A stretch of 18,526 nucleotides of DNA from Bacteroidales bacterium UBA5266 (GTDB taxonomy: Bacteria > Bacteroidota > Bacteroidia > Bacteroidales > WCHB1-69). Shown piece by piece: positions 7,683 to 15,186 of this stretch. Each line of letters starts with the position of its first letter. Positions within the stretch are counted from its first letter, which is position 1. The notes below the pieces were generated by a model. That model was not told where the DNA came from. It did not search any database and saw nothing but the letters and a program-made list of their open reading frames with translations. The position numbers and the translations under genes are program-made. The stretch lies in assembly GCA_002411545.1 (NCBI GenBank), contig DHTG01000039.1, positions 2,068-20,593 on the forward strand, written 5' to 3'.

Positions 7683-7822
7683 AGTGAAAATCACGTGGAA
7701 ATCTGTTTCTTTAAACGCATTTCTGTACTTCGTGTTGATCTTTTGATATGTAAATTGTGAATTAGAAAAGACTTAGATGGCATATATTATTAAATATCAT
7801 TCAGAATTGGAATTAAAATATG

Positions 7823-7861
7823 AAAATCATTTCTTAAAATGTATATACATATCATGATTTT
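7823..7861. promoter_or_regulatory. Nested inverted repeats upstream of the HU-related gene promoter
   Basis: AAAATCAT (7823-7830) and ATGATTTT (7854-7861) form an inverted repeat enclosing a perfect 12-nt palindrome ATGTATATACAT (7839-7850). The group ends at the -33 region of the HU-related gene promoter, a position suited to an operator. AT-rich palindromes arise easily by chance, so the assignment is tentative. Confidence 0.3.
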
Positions 7862-7882
7862 TTATCTTATAAAAAATATGAC

Positions 7883-7890
7883 TATATTTG
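7883..7890 (+). promoter_or_regulatory. -7 promoter element of the HU-related gene
   Basis: TATATTTG, a match to TAnnTTTG, 33 bp upstream of the ATG at 7924. A T-rich -33 region lies about 20 bp further upstream. The predicted leader is about 25-30 nt and A-rich, as is common in Bacteroidota. Confidence 0.6.
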
Positions 7891-7923
7891 CACAAAAAAA
7901 ACATTAATTAAAAATGTATTATT

Positions 7924-8316
7924 ATGTCTGTTTTATACACAGCACACAAGGTGGGACAACCGGGTGTTAAAGGAGGTGGAATTCCTCTTTATCGTGCAGG
8001 AATAGTGTATAGAGGCACTATAACCTATAAGCAATTAATCAAACAAATAGAATCCTCGTCTTTGGTCGATGGAGCTGATGTAGTTGCCGTTGTTTATCAT
8101 CTAAGAAGGCTATTAGAGCATTATTTGTCGTATGGTTACATTGTAATGCTAGATGAGTTTGGAACGTTTCTTCCATATATTCAAAGTCGTACATGTCAAG
8201 ATCCACATCAAGTGAATGAATCCTTAATCAAAAGGATGAAAATTGGTTTCAGGCCTTGCCCTCAATTAGAACGTGCCATGTTTAATGCAAGCTTTACAAA
8301 AGCTCGAAAAAAATAA
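7924..8316 (+). CDS. HU-related (HU-rel) DNA-binding protein
   Basis: A 130-aa nucleoid-type DNA-binding protein of the HU-related family common in Bacteroidota, longer than classical HU (about 90 aa). It opens with the family pattern of VLYTAHKVGQPGVKGG near residues 3-18 and YRGTITYKQLIKQIESSS, followed by the helical part VVAVVYHLRRLLEHYLSYG and the strand IVMLDEFGTFLPYI that matches the HU sequence GFGTF. The arm region is FRPCPQLERAMFNASF. The start is the ATG at 7924, 33 bp downstream of a clear -7 element, and an ATG at 7914 is out of frame. It is likely monocistronic. Family members bind DNA without strong sequence specificity; the target here is unknown. Confidence 0.85.
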   Translation: MSVLYTAHKVGQPGVKGGGIPLYRAGIVYRGTITYKQLIKQIESSSLVDGADVVAVVYHLRRLLEHYLSYGYIVMLDEFGTFLPYIQSRTCQDPHQVNESLIKRMKIGFRPCPQLERAMFNASFTKARKK

Positions 8317-8565
8317 TGGGTTATGATGTTCGTAGGCAAAGACGTGAAAATATAACACAGGTGTTTTGCTTATAAACCATAGGATATAGGTTTTTGTTAG
8401 CTTATTTCCCTAACAATGATTTATGTTTTATCCATTTTCATGCAATGGGCATATGTTATTATGCTCATGATATTTTATATGTAGATGTTTACCTATTTTA
8501 AAAACAGCCCGACAAAAAATATGAAGCTTCTGCATAGAGTTTAGCAATGATTTGAAAATTTTATA
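8317..8565. other. Non-coding gap after the HU-related gene
   Basis: No gene is visible. A weak hairpin TTGTTAG / CTAACAA (8394-8400 / 8410-8416, 9-nt loop) and a small palindrome AACAC-AG-GTGTT (8354-8365) may help end transcription of the upstream gene, but neither has a clear T-tract. Confidence 0.35.
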
Positions 8566-8573
8566 TACTTTTG
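8566..8573 (+). promoter_or_regulatory. -7 promoter element of the YD-repeat gene and purD
   Basis: TACTTTTG, a match to TAnnTTTG, 37 bp upstream of the ATG at 8603. It lies inside the longest possible reading frame (from 8552), which argues that translation really starts at 8603. A degenerate GTTTA at 8539-8543 sits at a suitable -33 distance. Confidence 0.55.
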
Positions 8574-8602
8574 CGCCACATGTTTATTCACATATATTAT
8601 TT

Positions 8603-9517
8603 ATGAAATTTTGTATTTGCTTAGTCTGTTCCATGCTTTTATGGAATTCTTCTTTGCTTTACGGCCAAGCTCAGAAGACGAATTTAGAAGAAAGTAATTT
8701 AAAGGGAAAAGTGAAGCGTGTCATAGAAACAGAGTATGAACTCTCCGATGAAGATGAAGCGAAAAAACATAAAGAAGTTATGGGAATCATTACTCAGCAT
8801 TACAATCGTTCAGGATATTTAAAGGAGCAAAAAGTATATGACGCCCAAGGAAATTTAGGCTATCGTACGGTCTATAAATATGAAAATAACAAACGAGTAA
8901 ATGAAAAGAACTATAATTCCAAAAACAAAATCACAGAGCGTTGGTATGCTGTATATAATGATAAAGGTAAGTTGAAAGAAGCCATGCGTATCTTCGACGG
9001 GAAAAATATGGAGAAGGTAATTTATACATATAACAAAGAGTATCAATTAATGGCCGAGAATTGGTATCTTAACCATGCCCTTACGGAGAAAAGTGAATAT
9101 AATTACACCGAAAATAATCGCATAGTGGAAAAGATATTGTACGATGATAAGGAGAGCGTAGTCGAAAAGGAAATTTCAAACTATAGCTCGACCGGAATGC
9201 TCCAAGAAGAGAGTAAATATACCATGCGCGATGCTTTGAAAGCGAAAACAATATGTGTGTATAACGAAAAAGGACAAATCGTAGAAGAACGAAATTACGA
9301 CAAAGACAATATATTAGAAAGTCGGATGGTTTTTATCTACGATGACAGAGGGAATGTGAAAGAAGAAAACTGGTATGATTCTAACAATCAAATGACAATG
9401 CGAATCATGTATATTTACACCTATGATGAGAGAGGCAATTGGATTGAGAAAAAAGAGTTTGACAATGAAACCAAAACCGCTATCCTGCATCAACGGAAAA
9501 TAACTTATTATAAATAA
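8603..9517 (+). CDS. Secreted YD-repeat-like protein of unknown function
   Basis: A 304-aa exported protein. The frame is open back to a start at 8552, but a -7 promoter element lies between, and the ATG at 8603 is followed directly by a signal peptide (MKFCICLVCSMLLW, cleavage near the GQAQ at 21-24), so 8603 is chosen. The mature part is built of about eight imperfect repeats of roughly 20-26 residues with the pattern Y-N-x-x-G-x-x-x-E-x-x-Y-D, for example YNEKGQIVEERNYD and YDDRGNVKEENWYD. It ends with YDERGNWIEKKEF and a final ITYYK. This is the RHS/YD-repeat-like type common in Bacteroidota periplasmic or surface proteins. No catalytic motif is seen. purD follows 17 bp later, suggesting cotranscription without an obvious functional link. 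Confidence 0.7.
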   Translation: MKFCICLVCSMLLWNSSLLYGQAQKTNLEESNLKGKVKRVIETEYELSDEDEAKKHKEVMGIITQHYNRSGYLKEQKVYDAQGNLGYRTVYKYENNKRVNEKNYNSKNKITERWYAVYNDKGKLKEAMRIFDGKNMEKVIYTYNKEYQLMAENWYLNHALTEKSEYNYTENNRIVEKILYDDKESVVEKEISNYSSTGMLQEESKYTMRDALKAKTICVYNEKGQIVEERNYDKDNILESRMVFIYDDRGNVKEENWYDSNNQMTMRIMYIYTYDERGNWIEKKEFDNETKTAILHQRKITYYK

Positions 9518-9534
9518 TATAAATAGATAAACAG

Positions 9535-10812
9535 ATGAAGGTATTGCTTTTAGGTTCTGGAGGCAGGGAACATACATTGGCGTGGAAAATAGCCCAGAGC
9601 AAGTATTGTAGTAAATTATATATTGCTCCCGGAAATGCCGGAACGAGCTTATGTGGTATTAATATCACCCTTTCGGATAGTGATGTGGATGAGATTAAAG
9701 CATTTATTATAAAAGAAAATATCGATATGCTGGTTGTAGGTCCGGAACAGGCTTTGGTGAATGGGATTTACGATGCCATACATTCCGATGAAGCATGTAA
9801 GCATGTGATTGTGATAGGCCCGTCAAAACAAGGGGCTTTATTGGAAGGAAGTAAAGATTACGCCAAAGGATTTATGCAAAGGAATCATATTCCAACGGCA
9901 GCCTATCGAAGTTTTACGAAAGATAATGTAGCGGCAGCGTATGATTATATAGACAGCCTTAAACCTCCTTATGTATTGAAAGCAGATGGATTAGCCGCTG
10001 GCAAAGGAGTGCTTATTTGTGAGGATGTCGAAGAAGCAAAAGCGGAAGTTAAGGCCATGTTGCTTGCTGCTAAATTTGGAAAAGCAAGCGAAAAGCTGGT
10101 AATCGAAGAATGCCTGAAAGGTATTGAATTGTCGGTGTTTATTCTGACCGATGCCAAATCATATCTGATACTACCTTCAGCAAAAGATTACAAACGTATA
10201 GGCGAAAACGATACCGGATTGAACACGGGAGGTATGGGCTCTGTTTCGCCGGTGCCCTTTGCAGATGAGGAATTTATGCAAAAAGTAGAACAACGAATAA
10301 TCATTCCTACTGTAGAAGGTTTGAAAAAAGAAGCTATCGATTATAAGGGTTTTATCTTCTTTGGATTGATGAATGTGGCCGGCGACCCTTATGTAATTGA
10401 ATATAATGTACGTCTGGGCGATCCGGAAACCGAATCAGTTATTCCACGTATTGAAAATGATTTGCTAGAACTCTTTAAGCATGTGGGAAATCAAAGTTTG
10501 GAGCAAATTCAAATGCATATTAACCCCAAAGCAACGGCAACGATTATGTTGGTGTCGAAAGGCTATCCCGAAAAGTATGAGAAGAATAAAATTATTAATA
10601 ACTTGGATAAAGTAAATGATAGTTTGTTGTTCCATGCAGGTACCAAATACGGTGAAGACAATAAGGTACGTACGAATGGGGGGAGAGTATTAGCGCTAAC
10701 GTCGTTTGGAAATAATTTGGAAGAAGCCTTGGCCATTTCGTATCGAAATGCGGAACATATCGATTTTGAGAATAAATATTATCGTCCCGATATAGGTCGA
10801 GATGTATTATAA
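9535..10812 (+). CDS. purD: Phosphoribosylamine-glycine ligase (GAR synthetase)
   Basis: Second enzyme of de novo purine synthesis: joins 5-phosphoribosylamine and glycine with ATP to give GAR, in the cytosol. The 425-aa length is normal. The N-terminal domain starts with VLLLGSGGREHTLAWKI (residues 3-19), then PGNAGTS and VVGPEQALVNG. The ATP-grasp part shows YVLKADGLAAGKGVLI, the IEECLKGIELSVF segment, LNTGGMGSVSPVPF and the signature EYNVRLGDPETESVIPRI. The C-terminal domain ends near YRPDIGRDVL. It is 17 bp after the YD-repeat gene and probably shares its promoter. Its stop codon TAA at 10810-10812 is half of the palindrome TTATAA, whose other half is the stop of the convergent acyltransferase gene. 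Confidence 0.97.
   Translation: MKVLLLGSGGREHTLAWKIAQSKYCSKLYIAPGNAGTSLCGINITLSDSDVDEIKAFIIKENIDMLVVGPEQALVNGIYDAIHSDEACKHVIVIGPSKQGALLEGSKDYAKGFMQRNHIPTAAYRSFTKDNVAAAYDYIDSLKPPYVLKADGLAAGKGVLICEDVEEAKAEVKAMLLAAKFGKASEKLVIEECLKGIELSVFILTDAKSYLILPSAKDYKRIGENDTGLNTGGMGSVSPVPFADEEFMQKVEQRIIIPTVEGLKKEAIDYKGFIFFGLMNVAGDPYVIEYNVRLGDPETESVIPRIENDLLELFKHVGNQSLEQIQMHINPKATATIMLVSKGYPEKYEKNKIINNLDKVNDSLLFHAGTKYGEDNKVRTNGGRVLALTSFGNNLEEALAISYRNAEHIDFENKYYRPDIGRDVL
10807..10812. other. Shared TTATAA palindrome supplying both convergent stop codons
   Basis: The plus-strand TAA at 10810-10812 ends purD and the minus-strand TAA at 10807-10809 ends the acyltransferase gene. The two coding regions therefore overlap by 6 bp with no room for a terminator between them. 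Confidence 0.9.
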
Positions 10813-11934
10813 TTCTTTATTTTTAATAGGGTTGGCATATATATCTAGGAAAATATTTTTGAGTTCTTCGTATTCTCCTTCAATGTTGACCAATCCACTA
10901 TTCATATAGTTTTCAAATTCCATTTTTTCTTGTTCACTGTAGTATTCAGCATATGTCTTTGTTTGTGTTAATAAATCATAGGCAATGTAATTTGTTTTAA
11001 ACAAAGTATAATTATCGTGGATTCTTTTGTCGATAATTTGTGTTAGAAGTTGAAATTTTTCATTTTTATTTAAGGCATCACAGCTATCTAATTCGCTTTT
11101 TGTAATGGGGTCACAAATAGCCAAATGAATGTTCCCTTTCCATTGTTTTACACCTTGTATAATGCTATTCAGGTCTTCATTAGGTTCTTTTACGTATTTT
11201 TGATAGTTTGAAACATACATCTCAGCGGTTTTAAGGAAGTCGCAAGGTTCATATTCATAGGAAATAACCATAGGAGTAATATTTAATTCCATTAGATTAG
11301 GCACAAAAAACTTAGTACTACTTAGGGCAAACATTTTCAGCACAGCCATTTCTGTTTTATCGTTTCCATTTTTGGTCCTACCGTTGCGTTGAGCAATCCA
11401 AATAGATTGTTTTTTTTCGGTAATGGCATAGCGCATATAAGCAGATACATGCATGGAGTTACGATAAAAATCGCGGATATTACCTCCTCTTACGATTTTA
11501 AACATTTTATTCATCTTGCCAATGTCGATGATAAAGTCGTTTATCATAAGATTGCTGCCGAAAGTAATTTCGGATGTATCTAAATTGTTGTCTCGTAATA
11601 AAATTTGCAGAATAGCCGAATCCATTAAAATGTCTCGATGGTTACTAATAATCATAGAACTGTTTGTATGAGATAATTTATCAAAACCACTATATGTCAA
11701 GTCGGAAGAAGATTTATTCACAATAGACCAAATGACTTTATACATAATATTGGTTTGAAACTCATTCACCGTTTTAATCTTTTTAAAGTCTTCGATAAAC
11801 GATTGTATGTTCACATTGGGAAAGAGATAATTTATAATAGCAGGGAAATGCTTATTTTTTGAAACTCTCTCAATAGCGGCAGGGATTTCGTAGTCATAAA
11901 AAGGTCGAGTATCGTCGAAAATTGTAATATCCAT
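10807..11934 (-). CDS. PlsC-like acyltransferase with atypical active-site motif
   Basis: A 375-aa protein of the glycerophosphate/1-acylglycerophosphate acyltransferase superfamily. The active-site block is MIISNHRDILMDSA, with His 99. The catalytic Asp sits six residues later (D105), instead of five as in the usual HX4D, with another Asp at +2 (D101). A later QRNGRTKNGND at 182-192 fits the substrate-binding block that reads FPEGTRS in PlsC. The protein is longer than PlsC (about 240 aa), with extra N- and C-terminal helical regions. No transmembrane segment is obvious. It is the last gene of the leftward operon, 19 bp after the BtrH-like gene, and is expected to move an acyl group onto an alcohol or amine. 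The acceptor is unknown and need not be a phospholipid. Confidence 0.65.
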   Translation of the reverse strand: MDITIFDDTRPFYDYEIPAAIERVSKNKHFPAIINYLFPNVNIQSFIEDFKKIKTVNEFQTNIMYKVIWSIVNKSSSDLTYSGFDKLSHTNSSMIISNHRDILMDSAILQILLRDNNLDTSEITFGSNLMINDFIIDIGKMNKMFKIVRGGNIRDFYRNSMHVSAYMRYAITEKKQSIWIAQRNGRTKNGNDKTEMAVLKMFALSSTKFFVPNLMELNITPMVISYEYEPCDFLKTAEMYVSNYQKYVKEPNEDLNSIIQGVKQWKGNIHLAICDPITKSELDSCDALNKNEKFQLLTQIIDKRIHDNYTLFKTNYIAYDLLTQTKTYAEYYSEQEKMEFENYMNSGLVNIEGEYEELKNIFLDIYANPIKNKEL

Positions 11935-11953
11935 GGTTATTATTGGTTAAAGG

Positions 11954-13003
11954 TTACTTAAGTTTAGTAATTGTCCATTTTTTCAATTCTTTAAATAGTT
12001 TTTCTTCCATTTGTGCACAGCAGTGAATCATATTGGCCAAATATACAATATTTTTTTCTTTTCTTTCCTCACATTGTCGGTTGGCTTCCAACGCAAATTG
12101 TTGCCATTGATCGGCAATTTCTCTCATAGAAAGGCTTATCGTCATAAGTTCATGGTCGTTTAAGTATTCAGCAGCTTCTTTAAGAAAATTGGCATACAAA
12201 TACCTGAAGCCCGAACCTCCCGAGCCACCTTCTTCGGAAATAAAAATTTGAAATCTAATATTTCGCCATGCTTGTTTCTCTCCATAAATTTTAGTGTAAT
12301 TTTTTATTCTATTCGACAGATAATAGATACCTTTTACACCGAAATAGGGCAAAGGGATGCCTAACATTTGATGGCAAGTGTTTTTGATACCTTCTAAAAT
12401 ACCTTTCTTAATATCGAAATGGTCGGGCGTGGATTTGATATAGAACATAGCTCCTCTGGGCGAAAGCAAATCTTTGGTAAATCGAGCATTCATTAGATCT
12501 TCGTAGCTTATGCGTTGTGCTGAATCGTCGGGGAAATGAGGGTCGGTATCACCTACAATATATTCGTTACTATCCTTGCCAAAAACAACAAAGTGATGCC
12601 CCGAAAACTGACGATCCCTTAAAGGAAAGAAAGGTAGTCTGGATACTTCGGAAACCAATCCTACCGGTATATTCTGTTTCAACAAAGCGTCGATGGCTTT
12701 CATGGAACGTTTTTTATTGATAAAAAATGAAATGTGACCATCTATTCCCATTCTTTTGGAAAACTTACGAAACACTTGAACGAAAATACTTCGGAAAATA
12801 GGAATTTCATTACCATTGAAAAAACGGAAAGGGAAATGCATGAAATCAAATCCGCTGCCAATGCCGAATATCATGGTTTCGCTGATGTCATGTCCGTAAA
12901 ATTTAAGCATATTTTTGATGCTTCCCGTTTCACAGTGTATACCTCGTTGATGGGGATAATTTTCGATGATGATTTTAGAAGTCGTAAGTTTGTTTTTACC
13001 CAT
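11954..13003 (-). CDS. BtrH-like papain-fold acyltransferase (BtrH_N + DUF4872 layout)
   Basis: A 349-aa protein matching the butirosin BtrH layout: an N-terminal papain-like domain and a C-terminal helical DUF4872-type domain. The likely catalytic Cys is C24 in RGIHCETGSIKNML at the start of a helix. The His is in FSGHHFVVFG (H136/H137), and the Asp is in YIVGDTDP (D152). GFDFMHFP near 51-58 is also typical. In butirosin synthesis BtrH moves a gamma-glutamyl-aminobutyryl group from an acyl carrier protein to an amine, so related proteins are thought to do thioester-to-amine acyl transfer. Here it sits 5 bp after the adenylate-forming ligase gene, which could supply its acyl donor. A glycine/serine-rich EEGGSGGSGFRYLY loop lies near residues 255-268. 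It is cytosolic, with no signal peptide. Confidence 0.75.
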   Translation of the reverse strand: MGKNKLTTSKIIIENYPHQRGIHCETGSIKNMLKFYGHDISETMIFGIGSGFDFMHFPFRFFNGNEIPIFRSIFVQVFRKFSKRMGIDGHISFFINKKRSMKAIDALLKQNIPVGLVSEVSRLPFFPLRDRQFSGHHFVVFGKDSNEYIVGDTDPHFPDDSAQRISYEDLMNARFTKDLLSPRGAMFYIKSTPDHFDIKKGILEGIKNTCHQMLGIPLPYFGVKGIYYLSNRIKNYTKIYGEKQAWRNIRFQIFISEEGGSGGSGFRYLYANFLKEAAEYLNDHELMTISLSMREIADQWQQFALEANRQCEERKEKNIVYLANMIHCCAQMEEKLFKELKKWTITKLK

Positions 13004-13008
13004 TGTTC

Positions 13009-14304
13009 TTATTTTCTTTTATCAATAAATTTAATCGGTTTCCGATTAGATTCGGGCATTTGAATTTTACGTATAACATCAATATTTTCAAAACGTATAG
13101 AAGGGGCTACCCTAATCTTTGCGCGGAAGCGATTTTTTAAATCTTTCATAACGGCTTCGTTGGTGTTGCGACTTCCGATAATAAGCGTAACATTATCCAT
13201 GCCTATTTCATTTGTTGAAACTTCAACCAAATAATTTTCAATGTAATCTACATTATCTAATACGTCGAAGATGGCTGCCGGATAAAGCGTAGTTCCTTTA
13301 TATTTTATCATCTGATTTTTACGACCGATAATGGGACTTATACGCATTGATTTTCTGCCGCAAGAACAAGGTTCATAATGAAAGCGACACATATCGCCGG
13401 TTTTAAACCGTATCAAGGGCATGCCTTCTACGCCTAAAGTAGTGATGCACAATTCTCCGTATTCACCTTCAGCGACAACATTATTATTACTGTCCAATAG
13501 TTCGCATATAATTAATTCGGGATGATGATGACCTCCTTTACCTGCTTCACATTCACAAAAAGAAGTGCTCATTTCAGTGGAAGCATAAGTGGAAAACAGA
13601 GAGATGTCCCATTTCTCTTTGATTTTTTTACCTAAAAGATTTAAGGAGAAGTCATTTTCACGTAAATTTTCTCCAATGCAAATAGCTTGTTTGATACTGG
13701 ATTTTTTATAGTCTATATTATGCTCTTCAGCATATTGTATGATCTTTAAAATAAACGAAGGTACGCAAATAATAGCATCGGGAGAAATTCGATTGATGGT
13801 ATCCCATTGTAATTCGGGTATTCCATTTCCCACACGAATCACACCAGCTTTCATCATGCGAATGCCTAACACATAGGCAAAACCCGCCATAAAACGTTTG
13901 TCGAGGGTAGTCATTAATTGATATACATGACCTGCTTTTCCTCCTGCACAGGTAAAAGAAATGGCTTCGTTATAGGCTAATCTCACCAAATCTTTATCCG
14001 TCATGGCAAAGGTAGTGGGAGTGCTTAATGTTCCGGATGTAGTGATGTAATCTACAATTTCAGAACGGTCAACACAAATAAAGGCTTGATTATATAATTG
14101 AAGATCTTCTTTGTTTGTAAATGGAATATAAGACAAATCTTCCAAAGTTTTTATTTTGCTTATGTCGATGTTCTCTCTCTTAAATAAATTTTTATAATAG
14201 GTAGATTTGCTCTTGGTATAGGCTAAAATTTCTTGCAGCTTTTTTGATTGAAATTTTTTTATTTCGCTTAGTGGTTGATATTCAATTTCGGGTTTAAAAT
14301 TCAT
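13009..14304 (-). CDS. PaaK/CapK-like adenylate-forming ligase
   Basis: A 431-aa ANL-superfamily enzyme of the phenylacetate-CoA ligase type, which activates a carboxylic acid as acyl-AMP and usually passes it to CoA or a carrier thiol. The ATP loop is TTSGTLSTPTTF at about 88-99, the adenine-side motif is YASTEMST near 240-247, and the RFKTGDMCRF segment with D304 is the ribose-binding site. The C-terminal lid runs from about residue 325, with RKPIKFIDKRK at the end holding the likely catalytic Lys. Cys pairs CEC near 250 and CSCGR near 313-317 resemble a metal site seen in some PaaK-like enzymes. The substrate is unknown, and phenylacetate is not implied. It lies 12 bp after the hydrolase gene and 5 bp before the BtrH-like gene. 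Confidence 0.8.
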   Translation of the reverse strand: MNFKPEIEYQPLSEIKKFQSKKLQEILAYTKSKSTYYKNLFKRENIDISKIKTLEDLSYIPFTNKEDLQLYNQAFICVDRSEIVDYITTSGTLSTPTTFAMTDKDLVRLAYNEAISFTCAGGKAGHVYQLMTTLDKRFMAGFAYVLGIRMMKAGVIRVGNGIPELQWDTINRISPDAIICVPSFILKIIQYAEEHNIDYKKSSIKQAICIGENLRENDFSLNLLGKKIKEKWDISLFSTYASTEMSTSFCECEAGKGGHHHPELIICELLDSNNNVVAEGEYGELCITTLGVEGMPLIRFKTGDMCRFHYEPCSCGRKSMRISPIIGRKNQMIKYKGTTLYPAAIFDVLDNVDYIENYLVEVSTNEIGMDNVTLIIGSRNTNEAVMKDLKNRFRAKIRVAPSIRFENIDVIRKIQMPESNRKPIKFIDKRK

Positions 14305-14316
14305 AAGGTATATATG

Positions 14317-15162
14317 TTATTTAATAAATTTGTTTTCTTTCAACCATTTGATAAAGGCCAAGTGCCAACGAGCAGCCTCACCTCCTTTTTTTTCATCAAT
14401 ACCATATCCATGGCCGCCTTTCTCATGGAGCAAAAATGTGTGAGGGATGTTTTTATTCGTGAGTGCCTGATGCAAAACTAAACTATTTTTATAGTTTACA
14501 ACCGGATCGTCTTTAGCGGTTGATAAAAAGAAGGGAGGCATATCATCCGGGATGTGTAATTCTAAGGAAAAATTGTCGATATCGGTTTTTATAAATGTTT
14601 TTCCTAATAGGTTTTTCCGAGAACGTATATGAGCCAAACTGTCTTGCATAGAAACAACAGGATAAACGGCAACAATAAAATCGGGGCGTAAAGGAGTATC
14701 AGTTTTTATGCCAAGCTTTTGCAAATAATTTTCCTTATAAAAAGTTCCACCCATAGTTACCAAATGACCTCCGGCTGAAAAACCCATTAGTCCCAAGGTT
14801 TTGATAGTAGGTATATTTTCTCTAACGTATTGGATGGCACGTTGGAGGTCTTCAATCATAGAAGGGTGATTATAGCCATGCATGCCAACACGATAGCGTA
14901 ATACATAGGCTGAGATACCCTGGCTATTCAGCCATTCAGCAATGGCATGTCCTTCGTGAGGTATACCTAAATGATGATAACTTCCTCCCGGACAGATGAT
15001 AATACTTACTCCTGTGTATATTGAAGGAGGTGCTTGATAGATGTATAAACGCGTTTTTTCTTTCTGCATTCCTTCTATTTCTTTCCATAAATACACAGGT
15101 TTGGGTTGCGTAAAAGATAAACCGGATGTAAAAATTAAAAAAAATAATAAAAATGTTTTCAT
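14317..15162 (-). CDS. Secreted alpha/beta hydrolase (BD-FAE/esterase type)
   Basis: A 281-aa exported serine hydrolase. The N-terminus has a signal peptide (residues 1-18, cleavage near SFTQ). The oxyanion motif CPGGSYHHLG is near 57-66, the nucleophile is S129 in GFSAGGHL, the acid residue is D218 or D219 in AKDDPVV, and His 251 is in GGHGYG. This is the layout of acetyl-xylan-esterase-like or BD-FAE hydrolases. In a metabolite operon it could deacylate or transport-edit the product outside the cytoplasm, or it may serve carbohydrate ester removal unrelated to its neighbours. It is followed by the ligase gene after 12 bp and preceded by the 124-aa gene after 24 bp. It is the only operon member with a signal peptide. 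Confidence 0.8.
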   Translation of the reverse strand: MKTFLLFFLIFTSGLSFTQPKPVYLWKEIEGMQKEKTRLYIYQAPPSIYTGVSIIICPGGSYHHLGIPHEGHAIAEWLNSQGISAYVLRYRVGMHGYNHPSMIEDLQRAIQYVRENIPTIKTLGLMGFSAGGHLVTMGGTFYKENYLQKLGIKTDTPLRPDFIVAVYPVVSMQDSLAHIRSRKNLLGKTFIKTDIDNFSLELHIPDDMPPFFLSTAKDDPVVNYKNSLVLHQALTNKNIPHTFLLHEKGGHGYGIDEKKGGEAARWHLAFIKWLKENKFIK

Positions 15163-15186
15163 TTGTGATGCTTGATAATAGGCATA

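Larger units (their letters stand above)
7438..7882. other. Inverted-repeat-rich intergenic region between apbE and the HU-related gene
   Basis: This AT-rich stretch holds no plausible protein-coding gene. From left to right it holds a 10-bp inverted repeat (7507-7516 / 7565-7574) enclosing a promoter-like TAATTTTG at 7544-7551, a 32-nt near-perfect palindrome (7582-7613), an inverted repeat GCTCACACA / TGTGTGAGC (7613-7621 / 7674-7682) with CAGTGAAA repeated at 7661 and 7682, and nested inverted repeats next to the HU promoter (7823-7861). It could contain a small RNA or regulatory sites. No transposase or known insertion sequence ends are recognised. Confidence 0.6.

Noticed and set aside
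7507..7689. Repeats as a CRISPR array
   Set aside because: The repeats are inverted or very short, spacers are not uniform, and no cas gene is present.
12734..13063. 109-aa open frame on the plus strand
   Set aside because: It runs antisense to the start of the BtrH-like gene and the end of the ligase gene, which are well supported by motifs; no family or start signal supports it.
11954..14304. Aminoglycoside (butirosin-like) biosynthesis cluster
   Set aside because: Only the BtrH-like gene matches; no BtrI/BtrJ-type carrier or ligase, aminocyclitol or glycosyltransferase genes are present.
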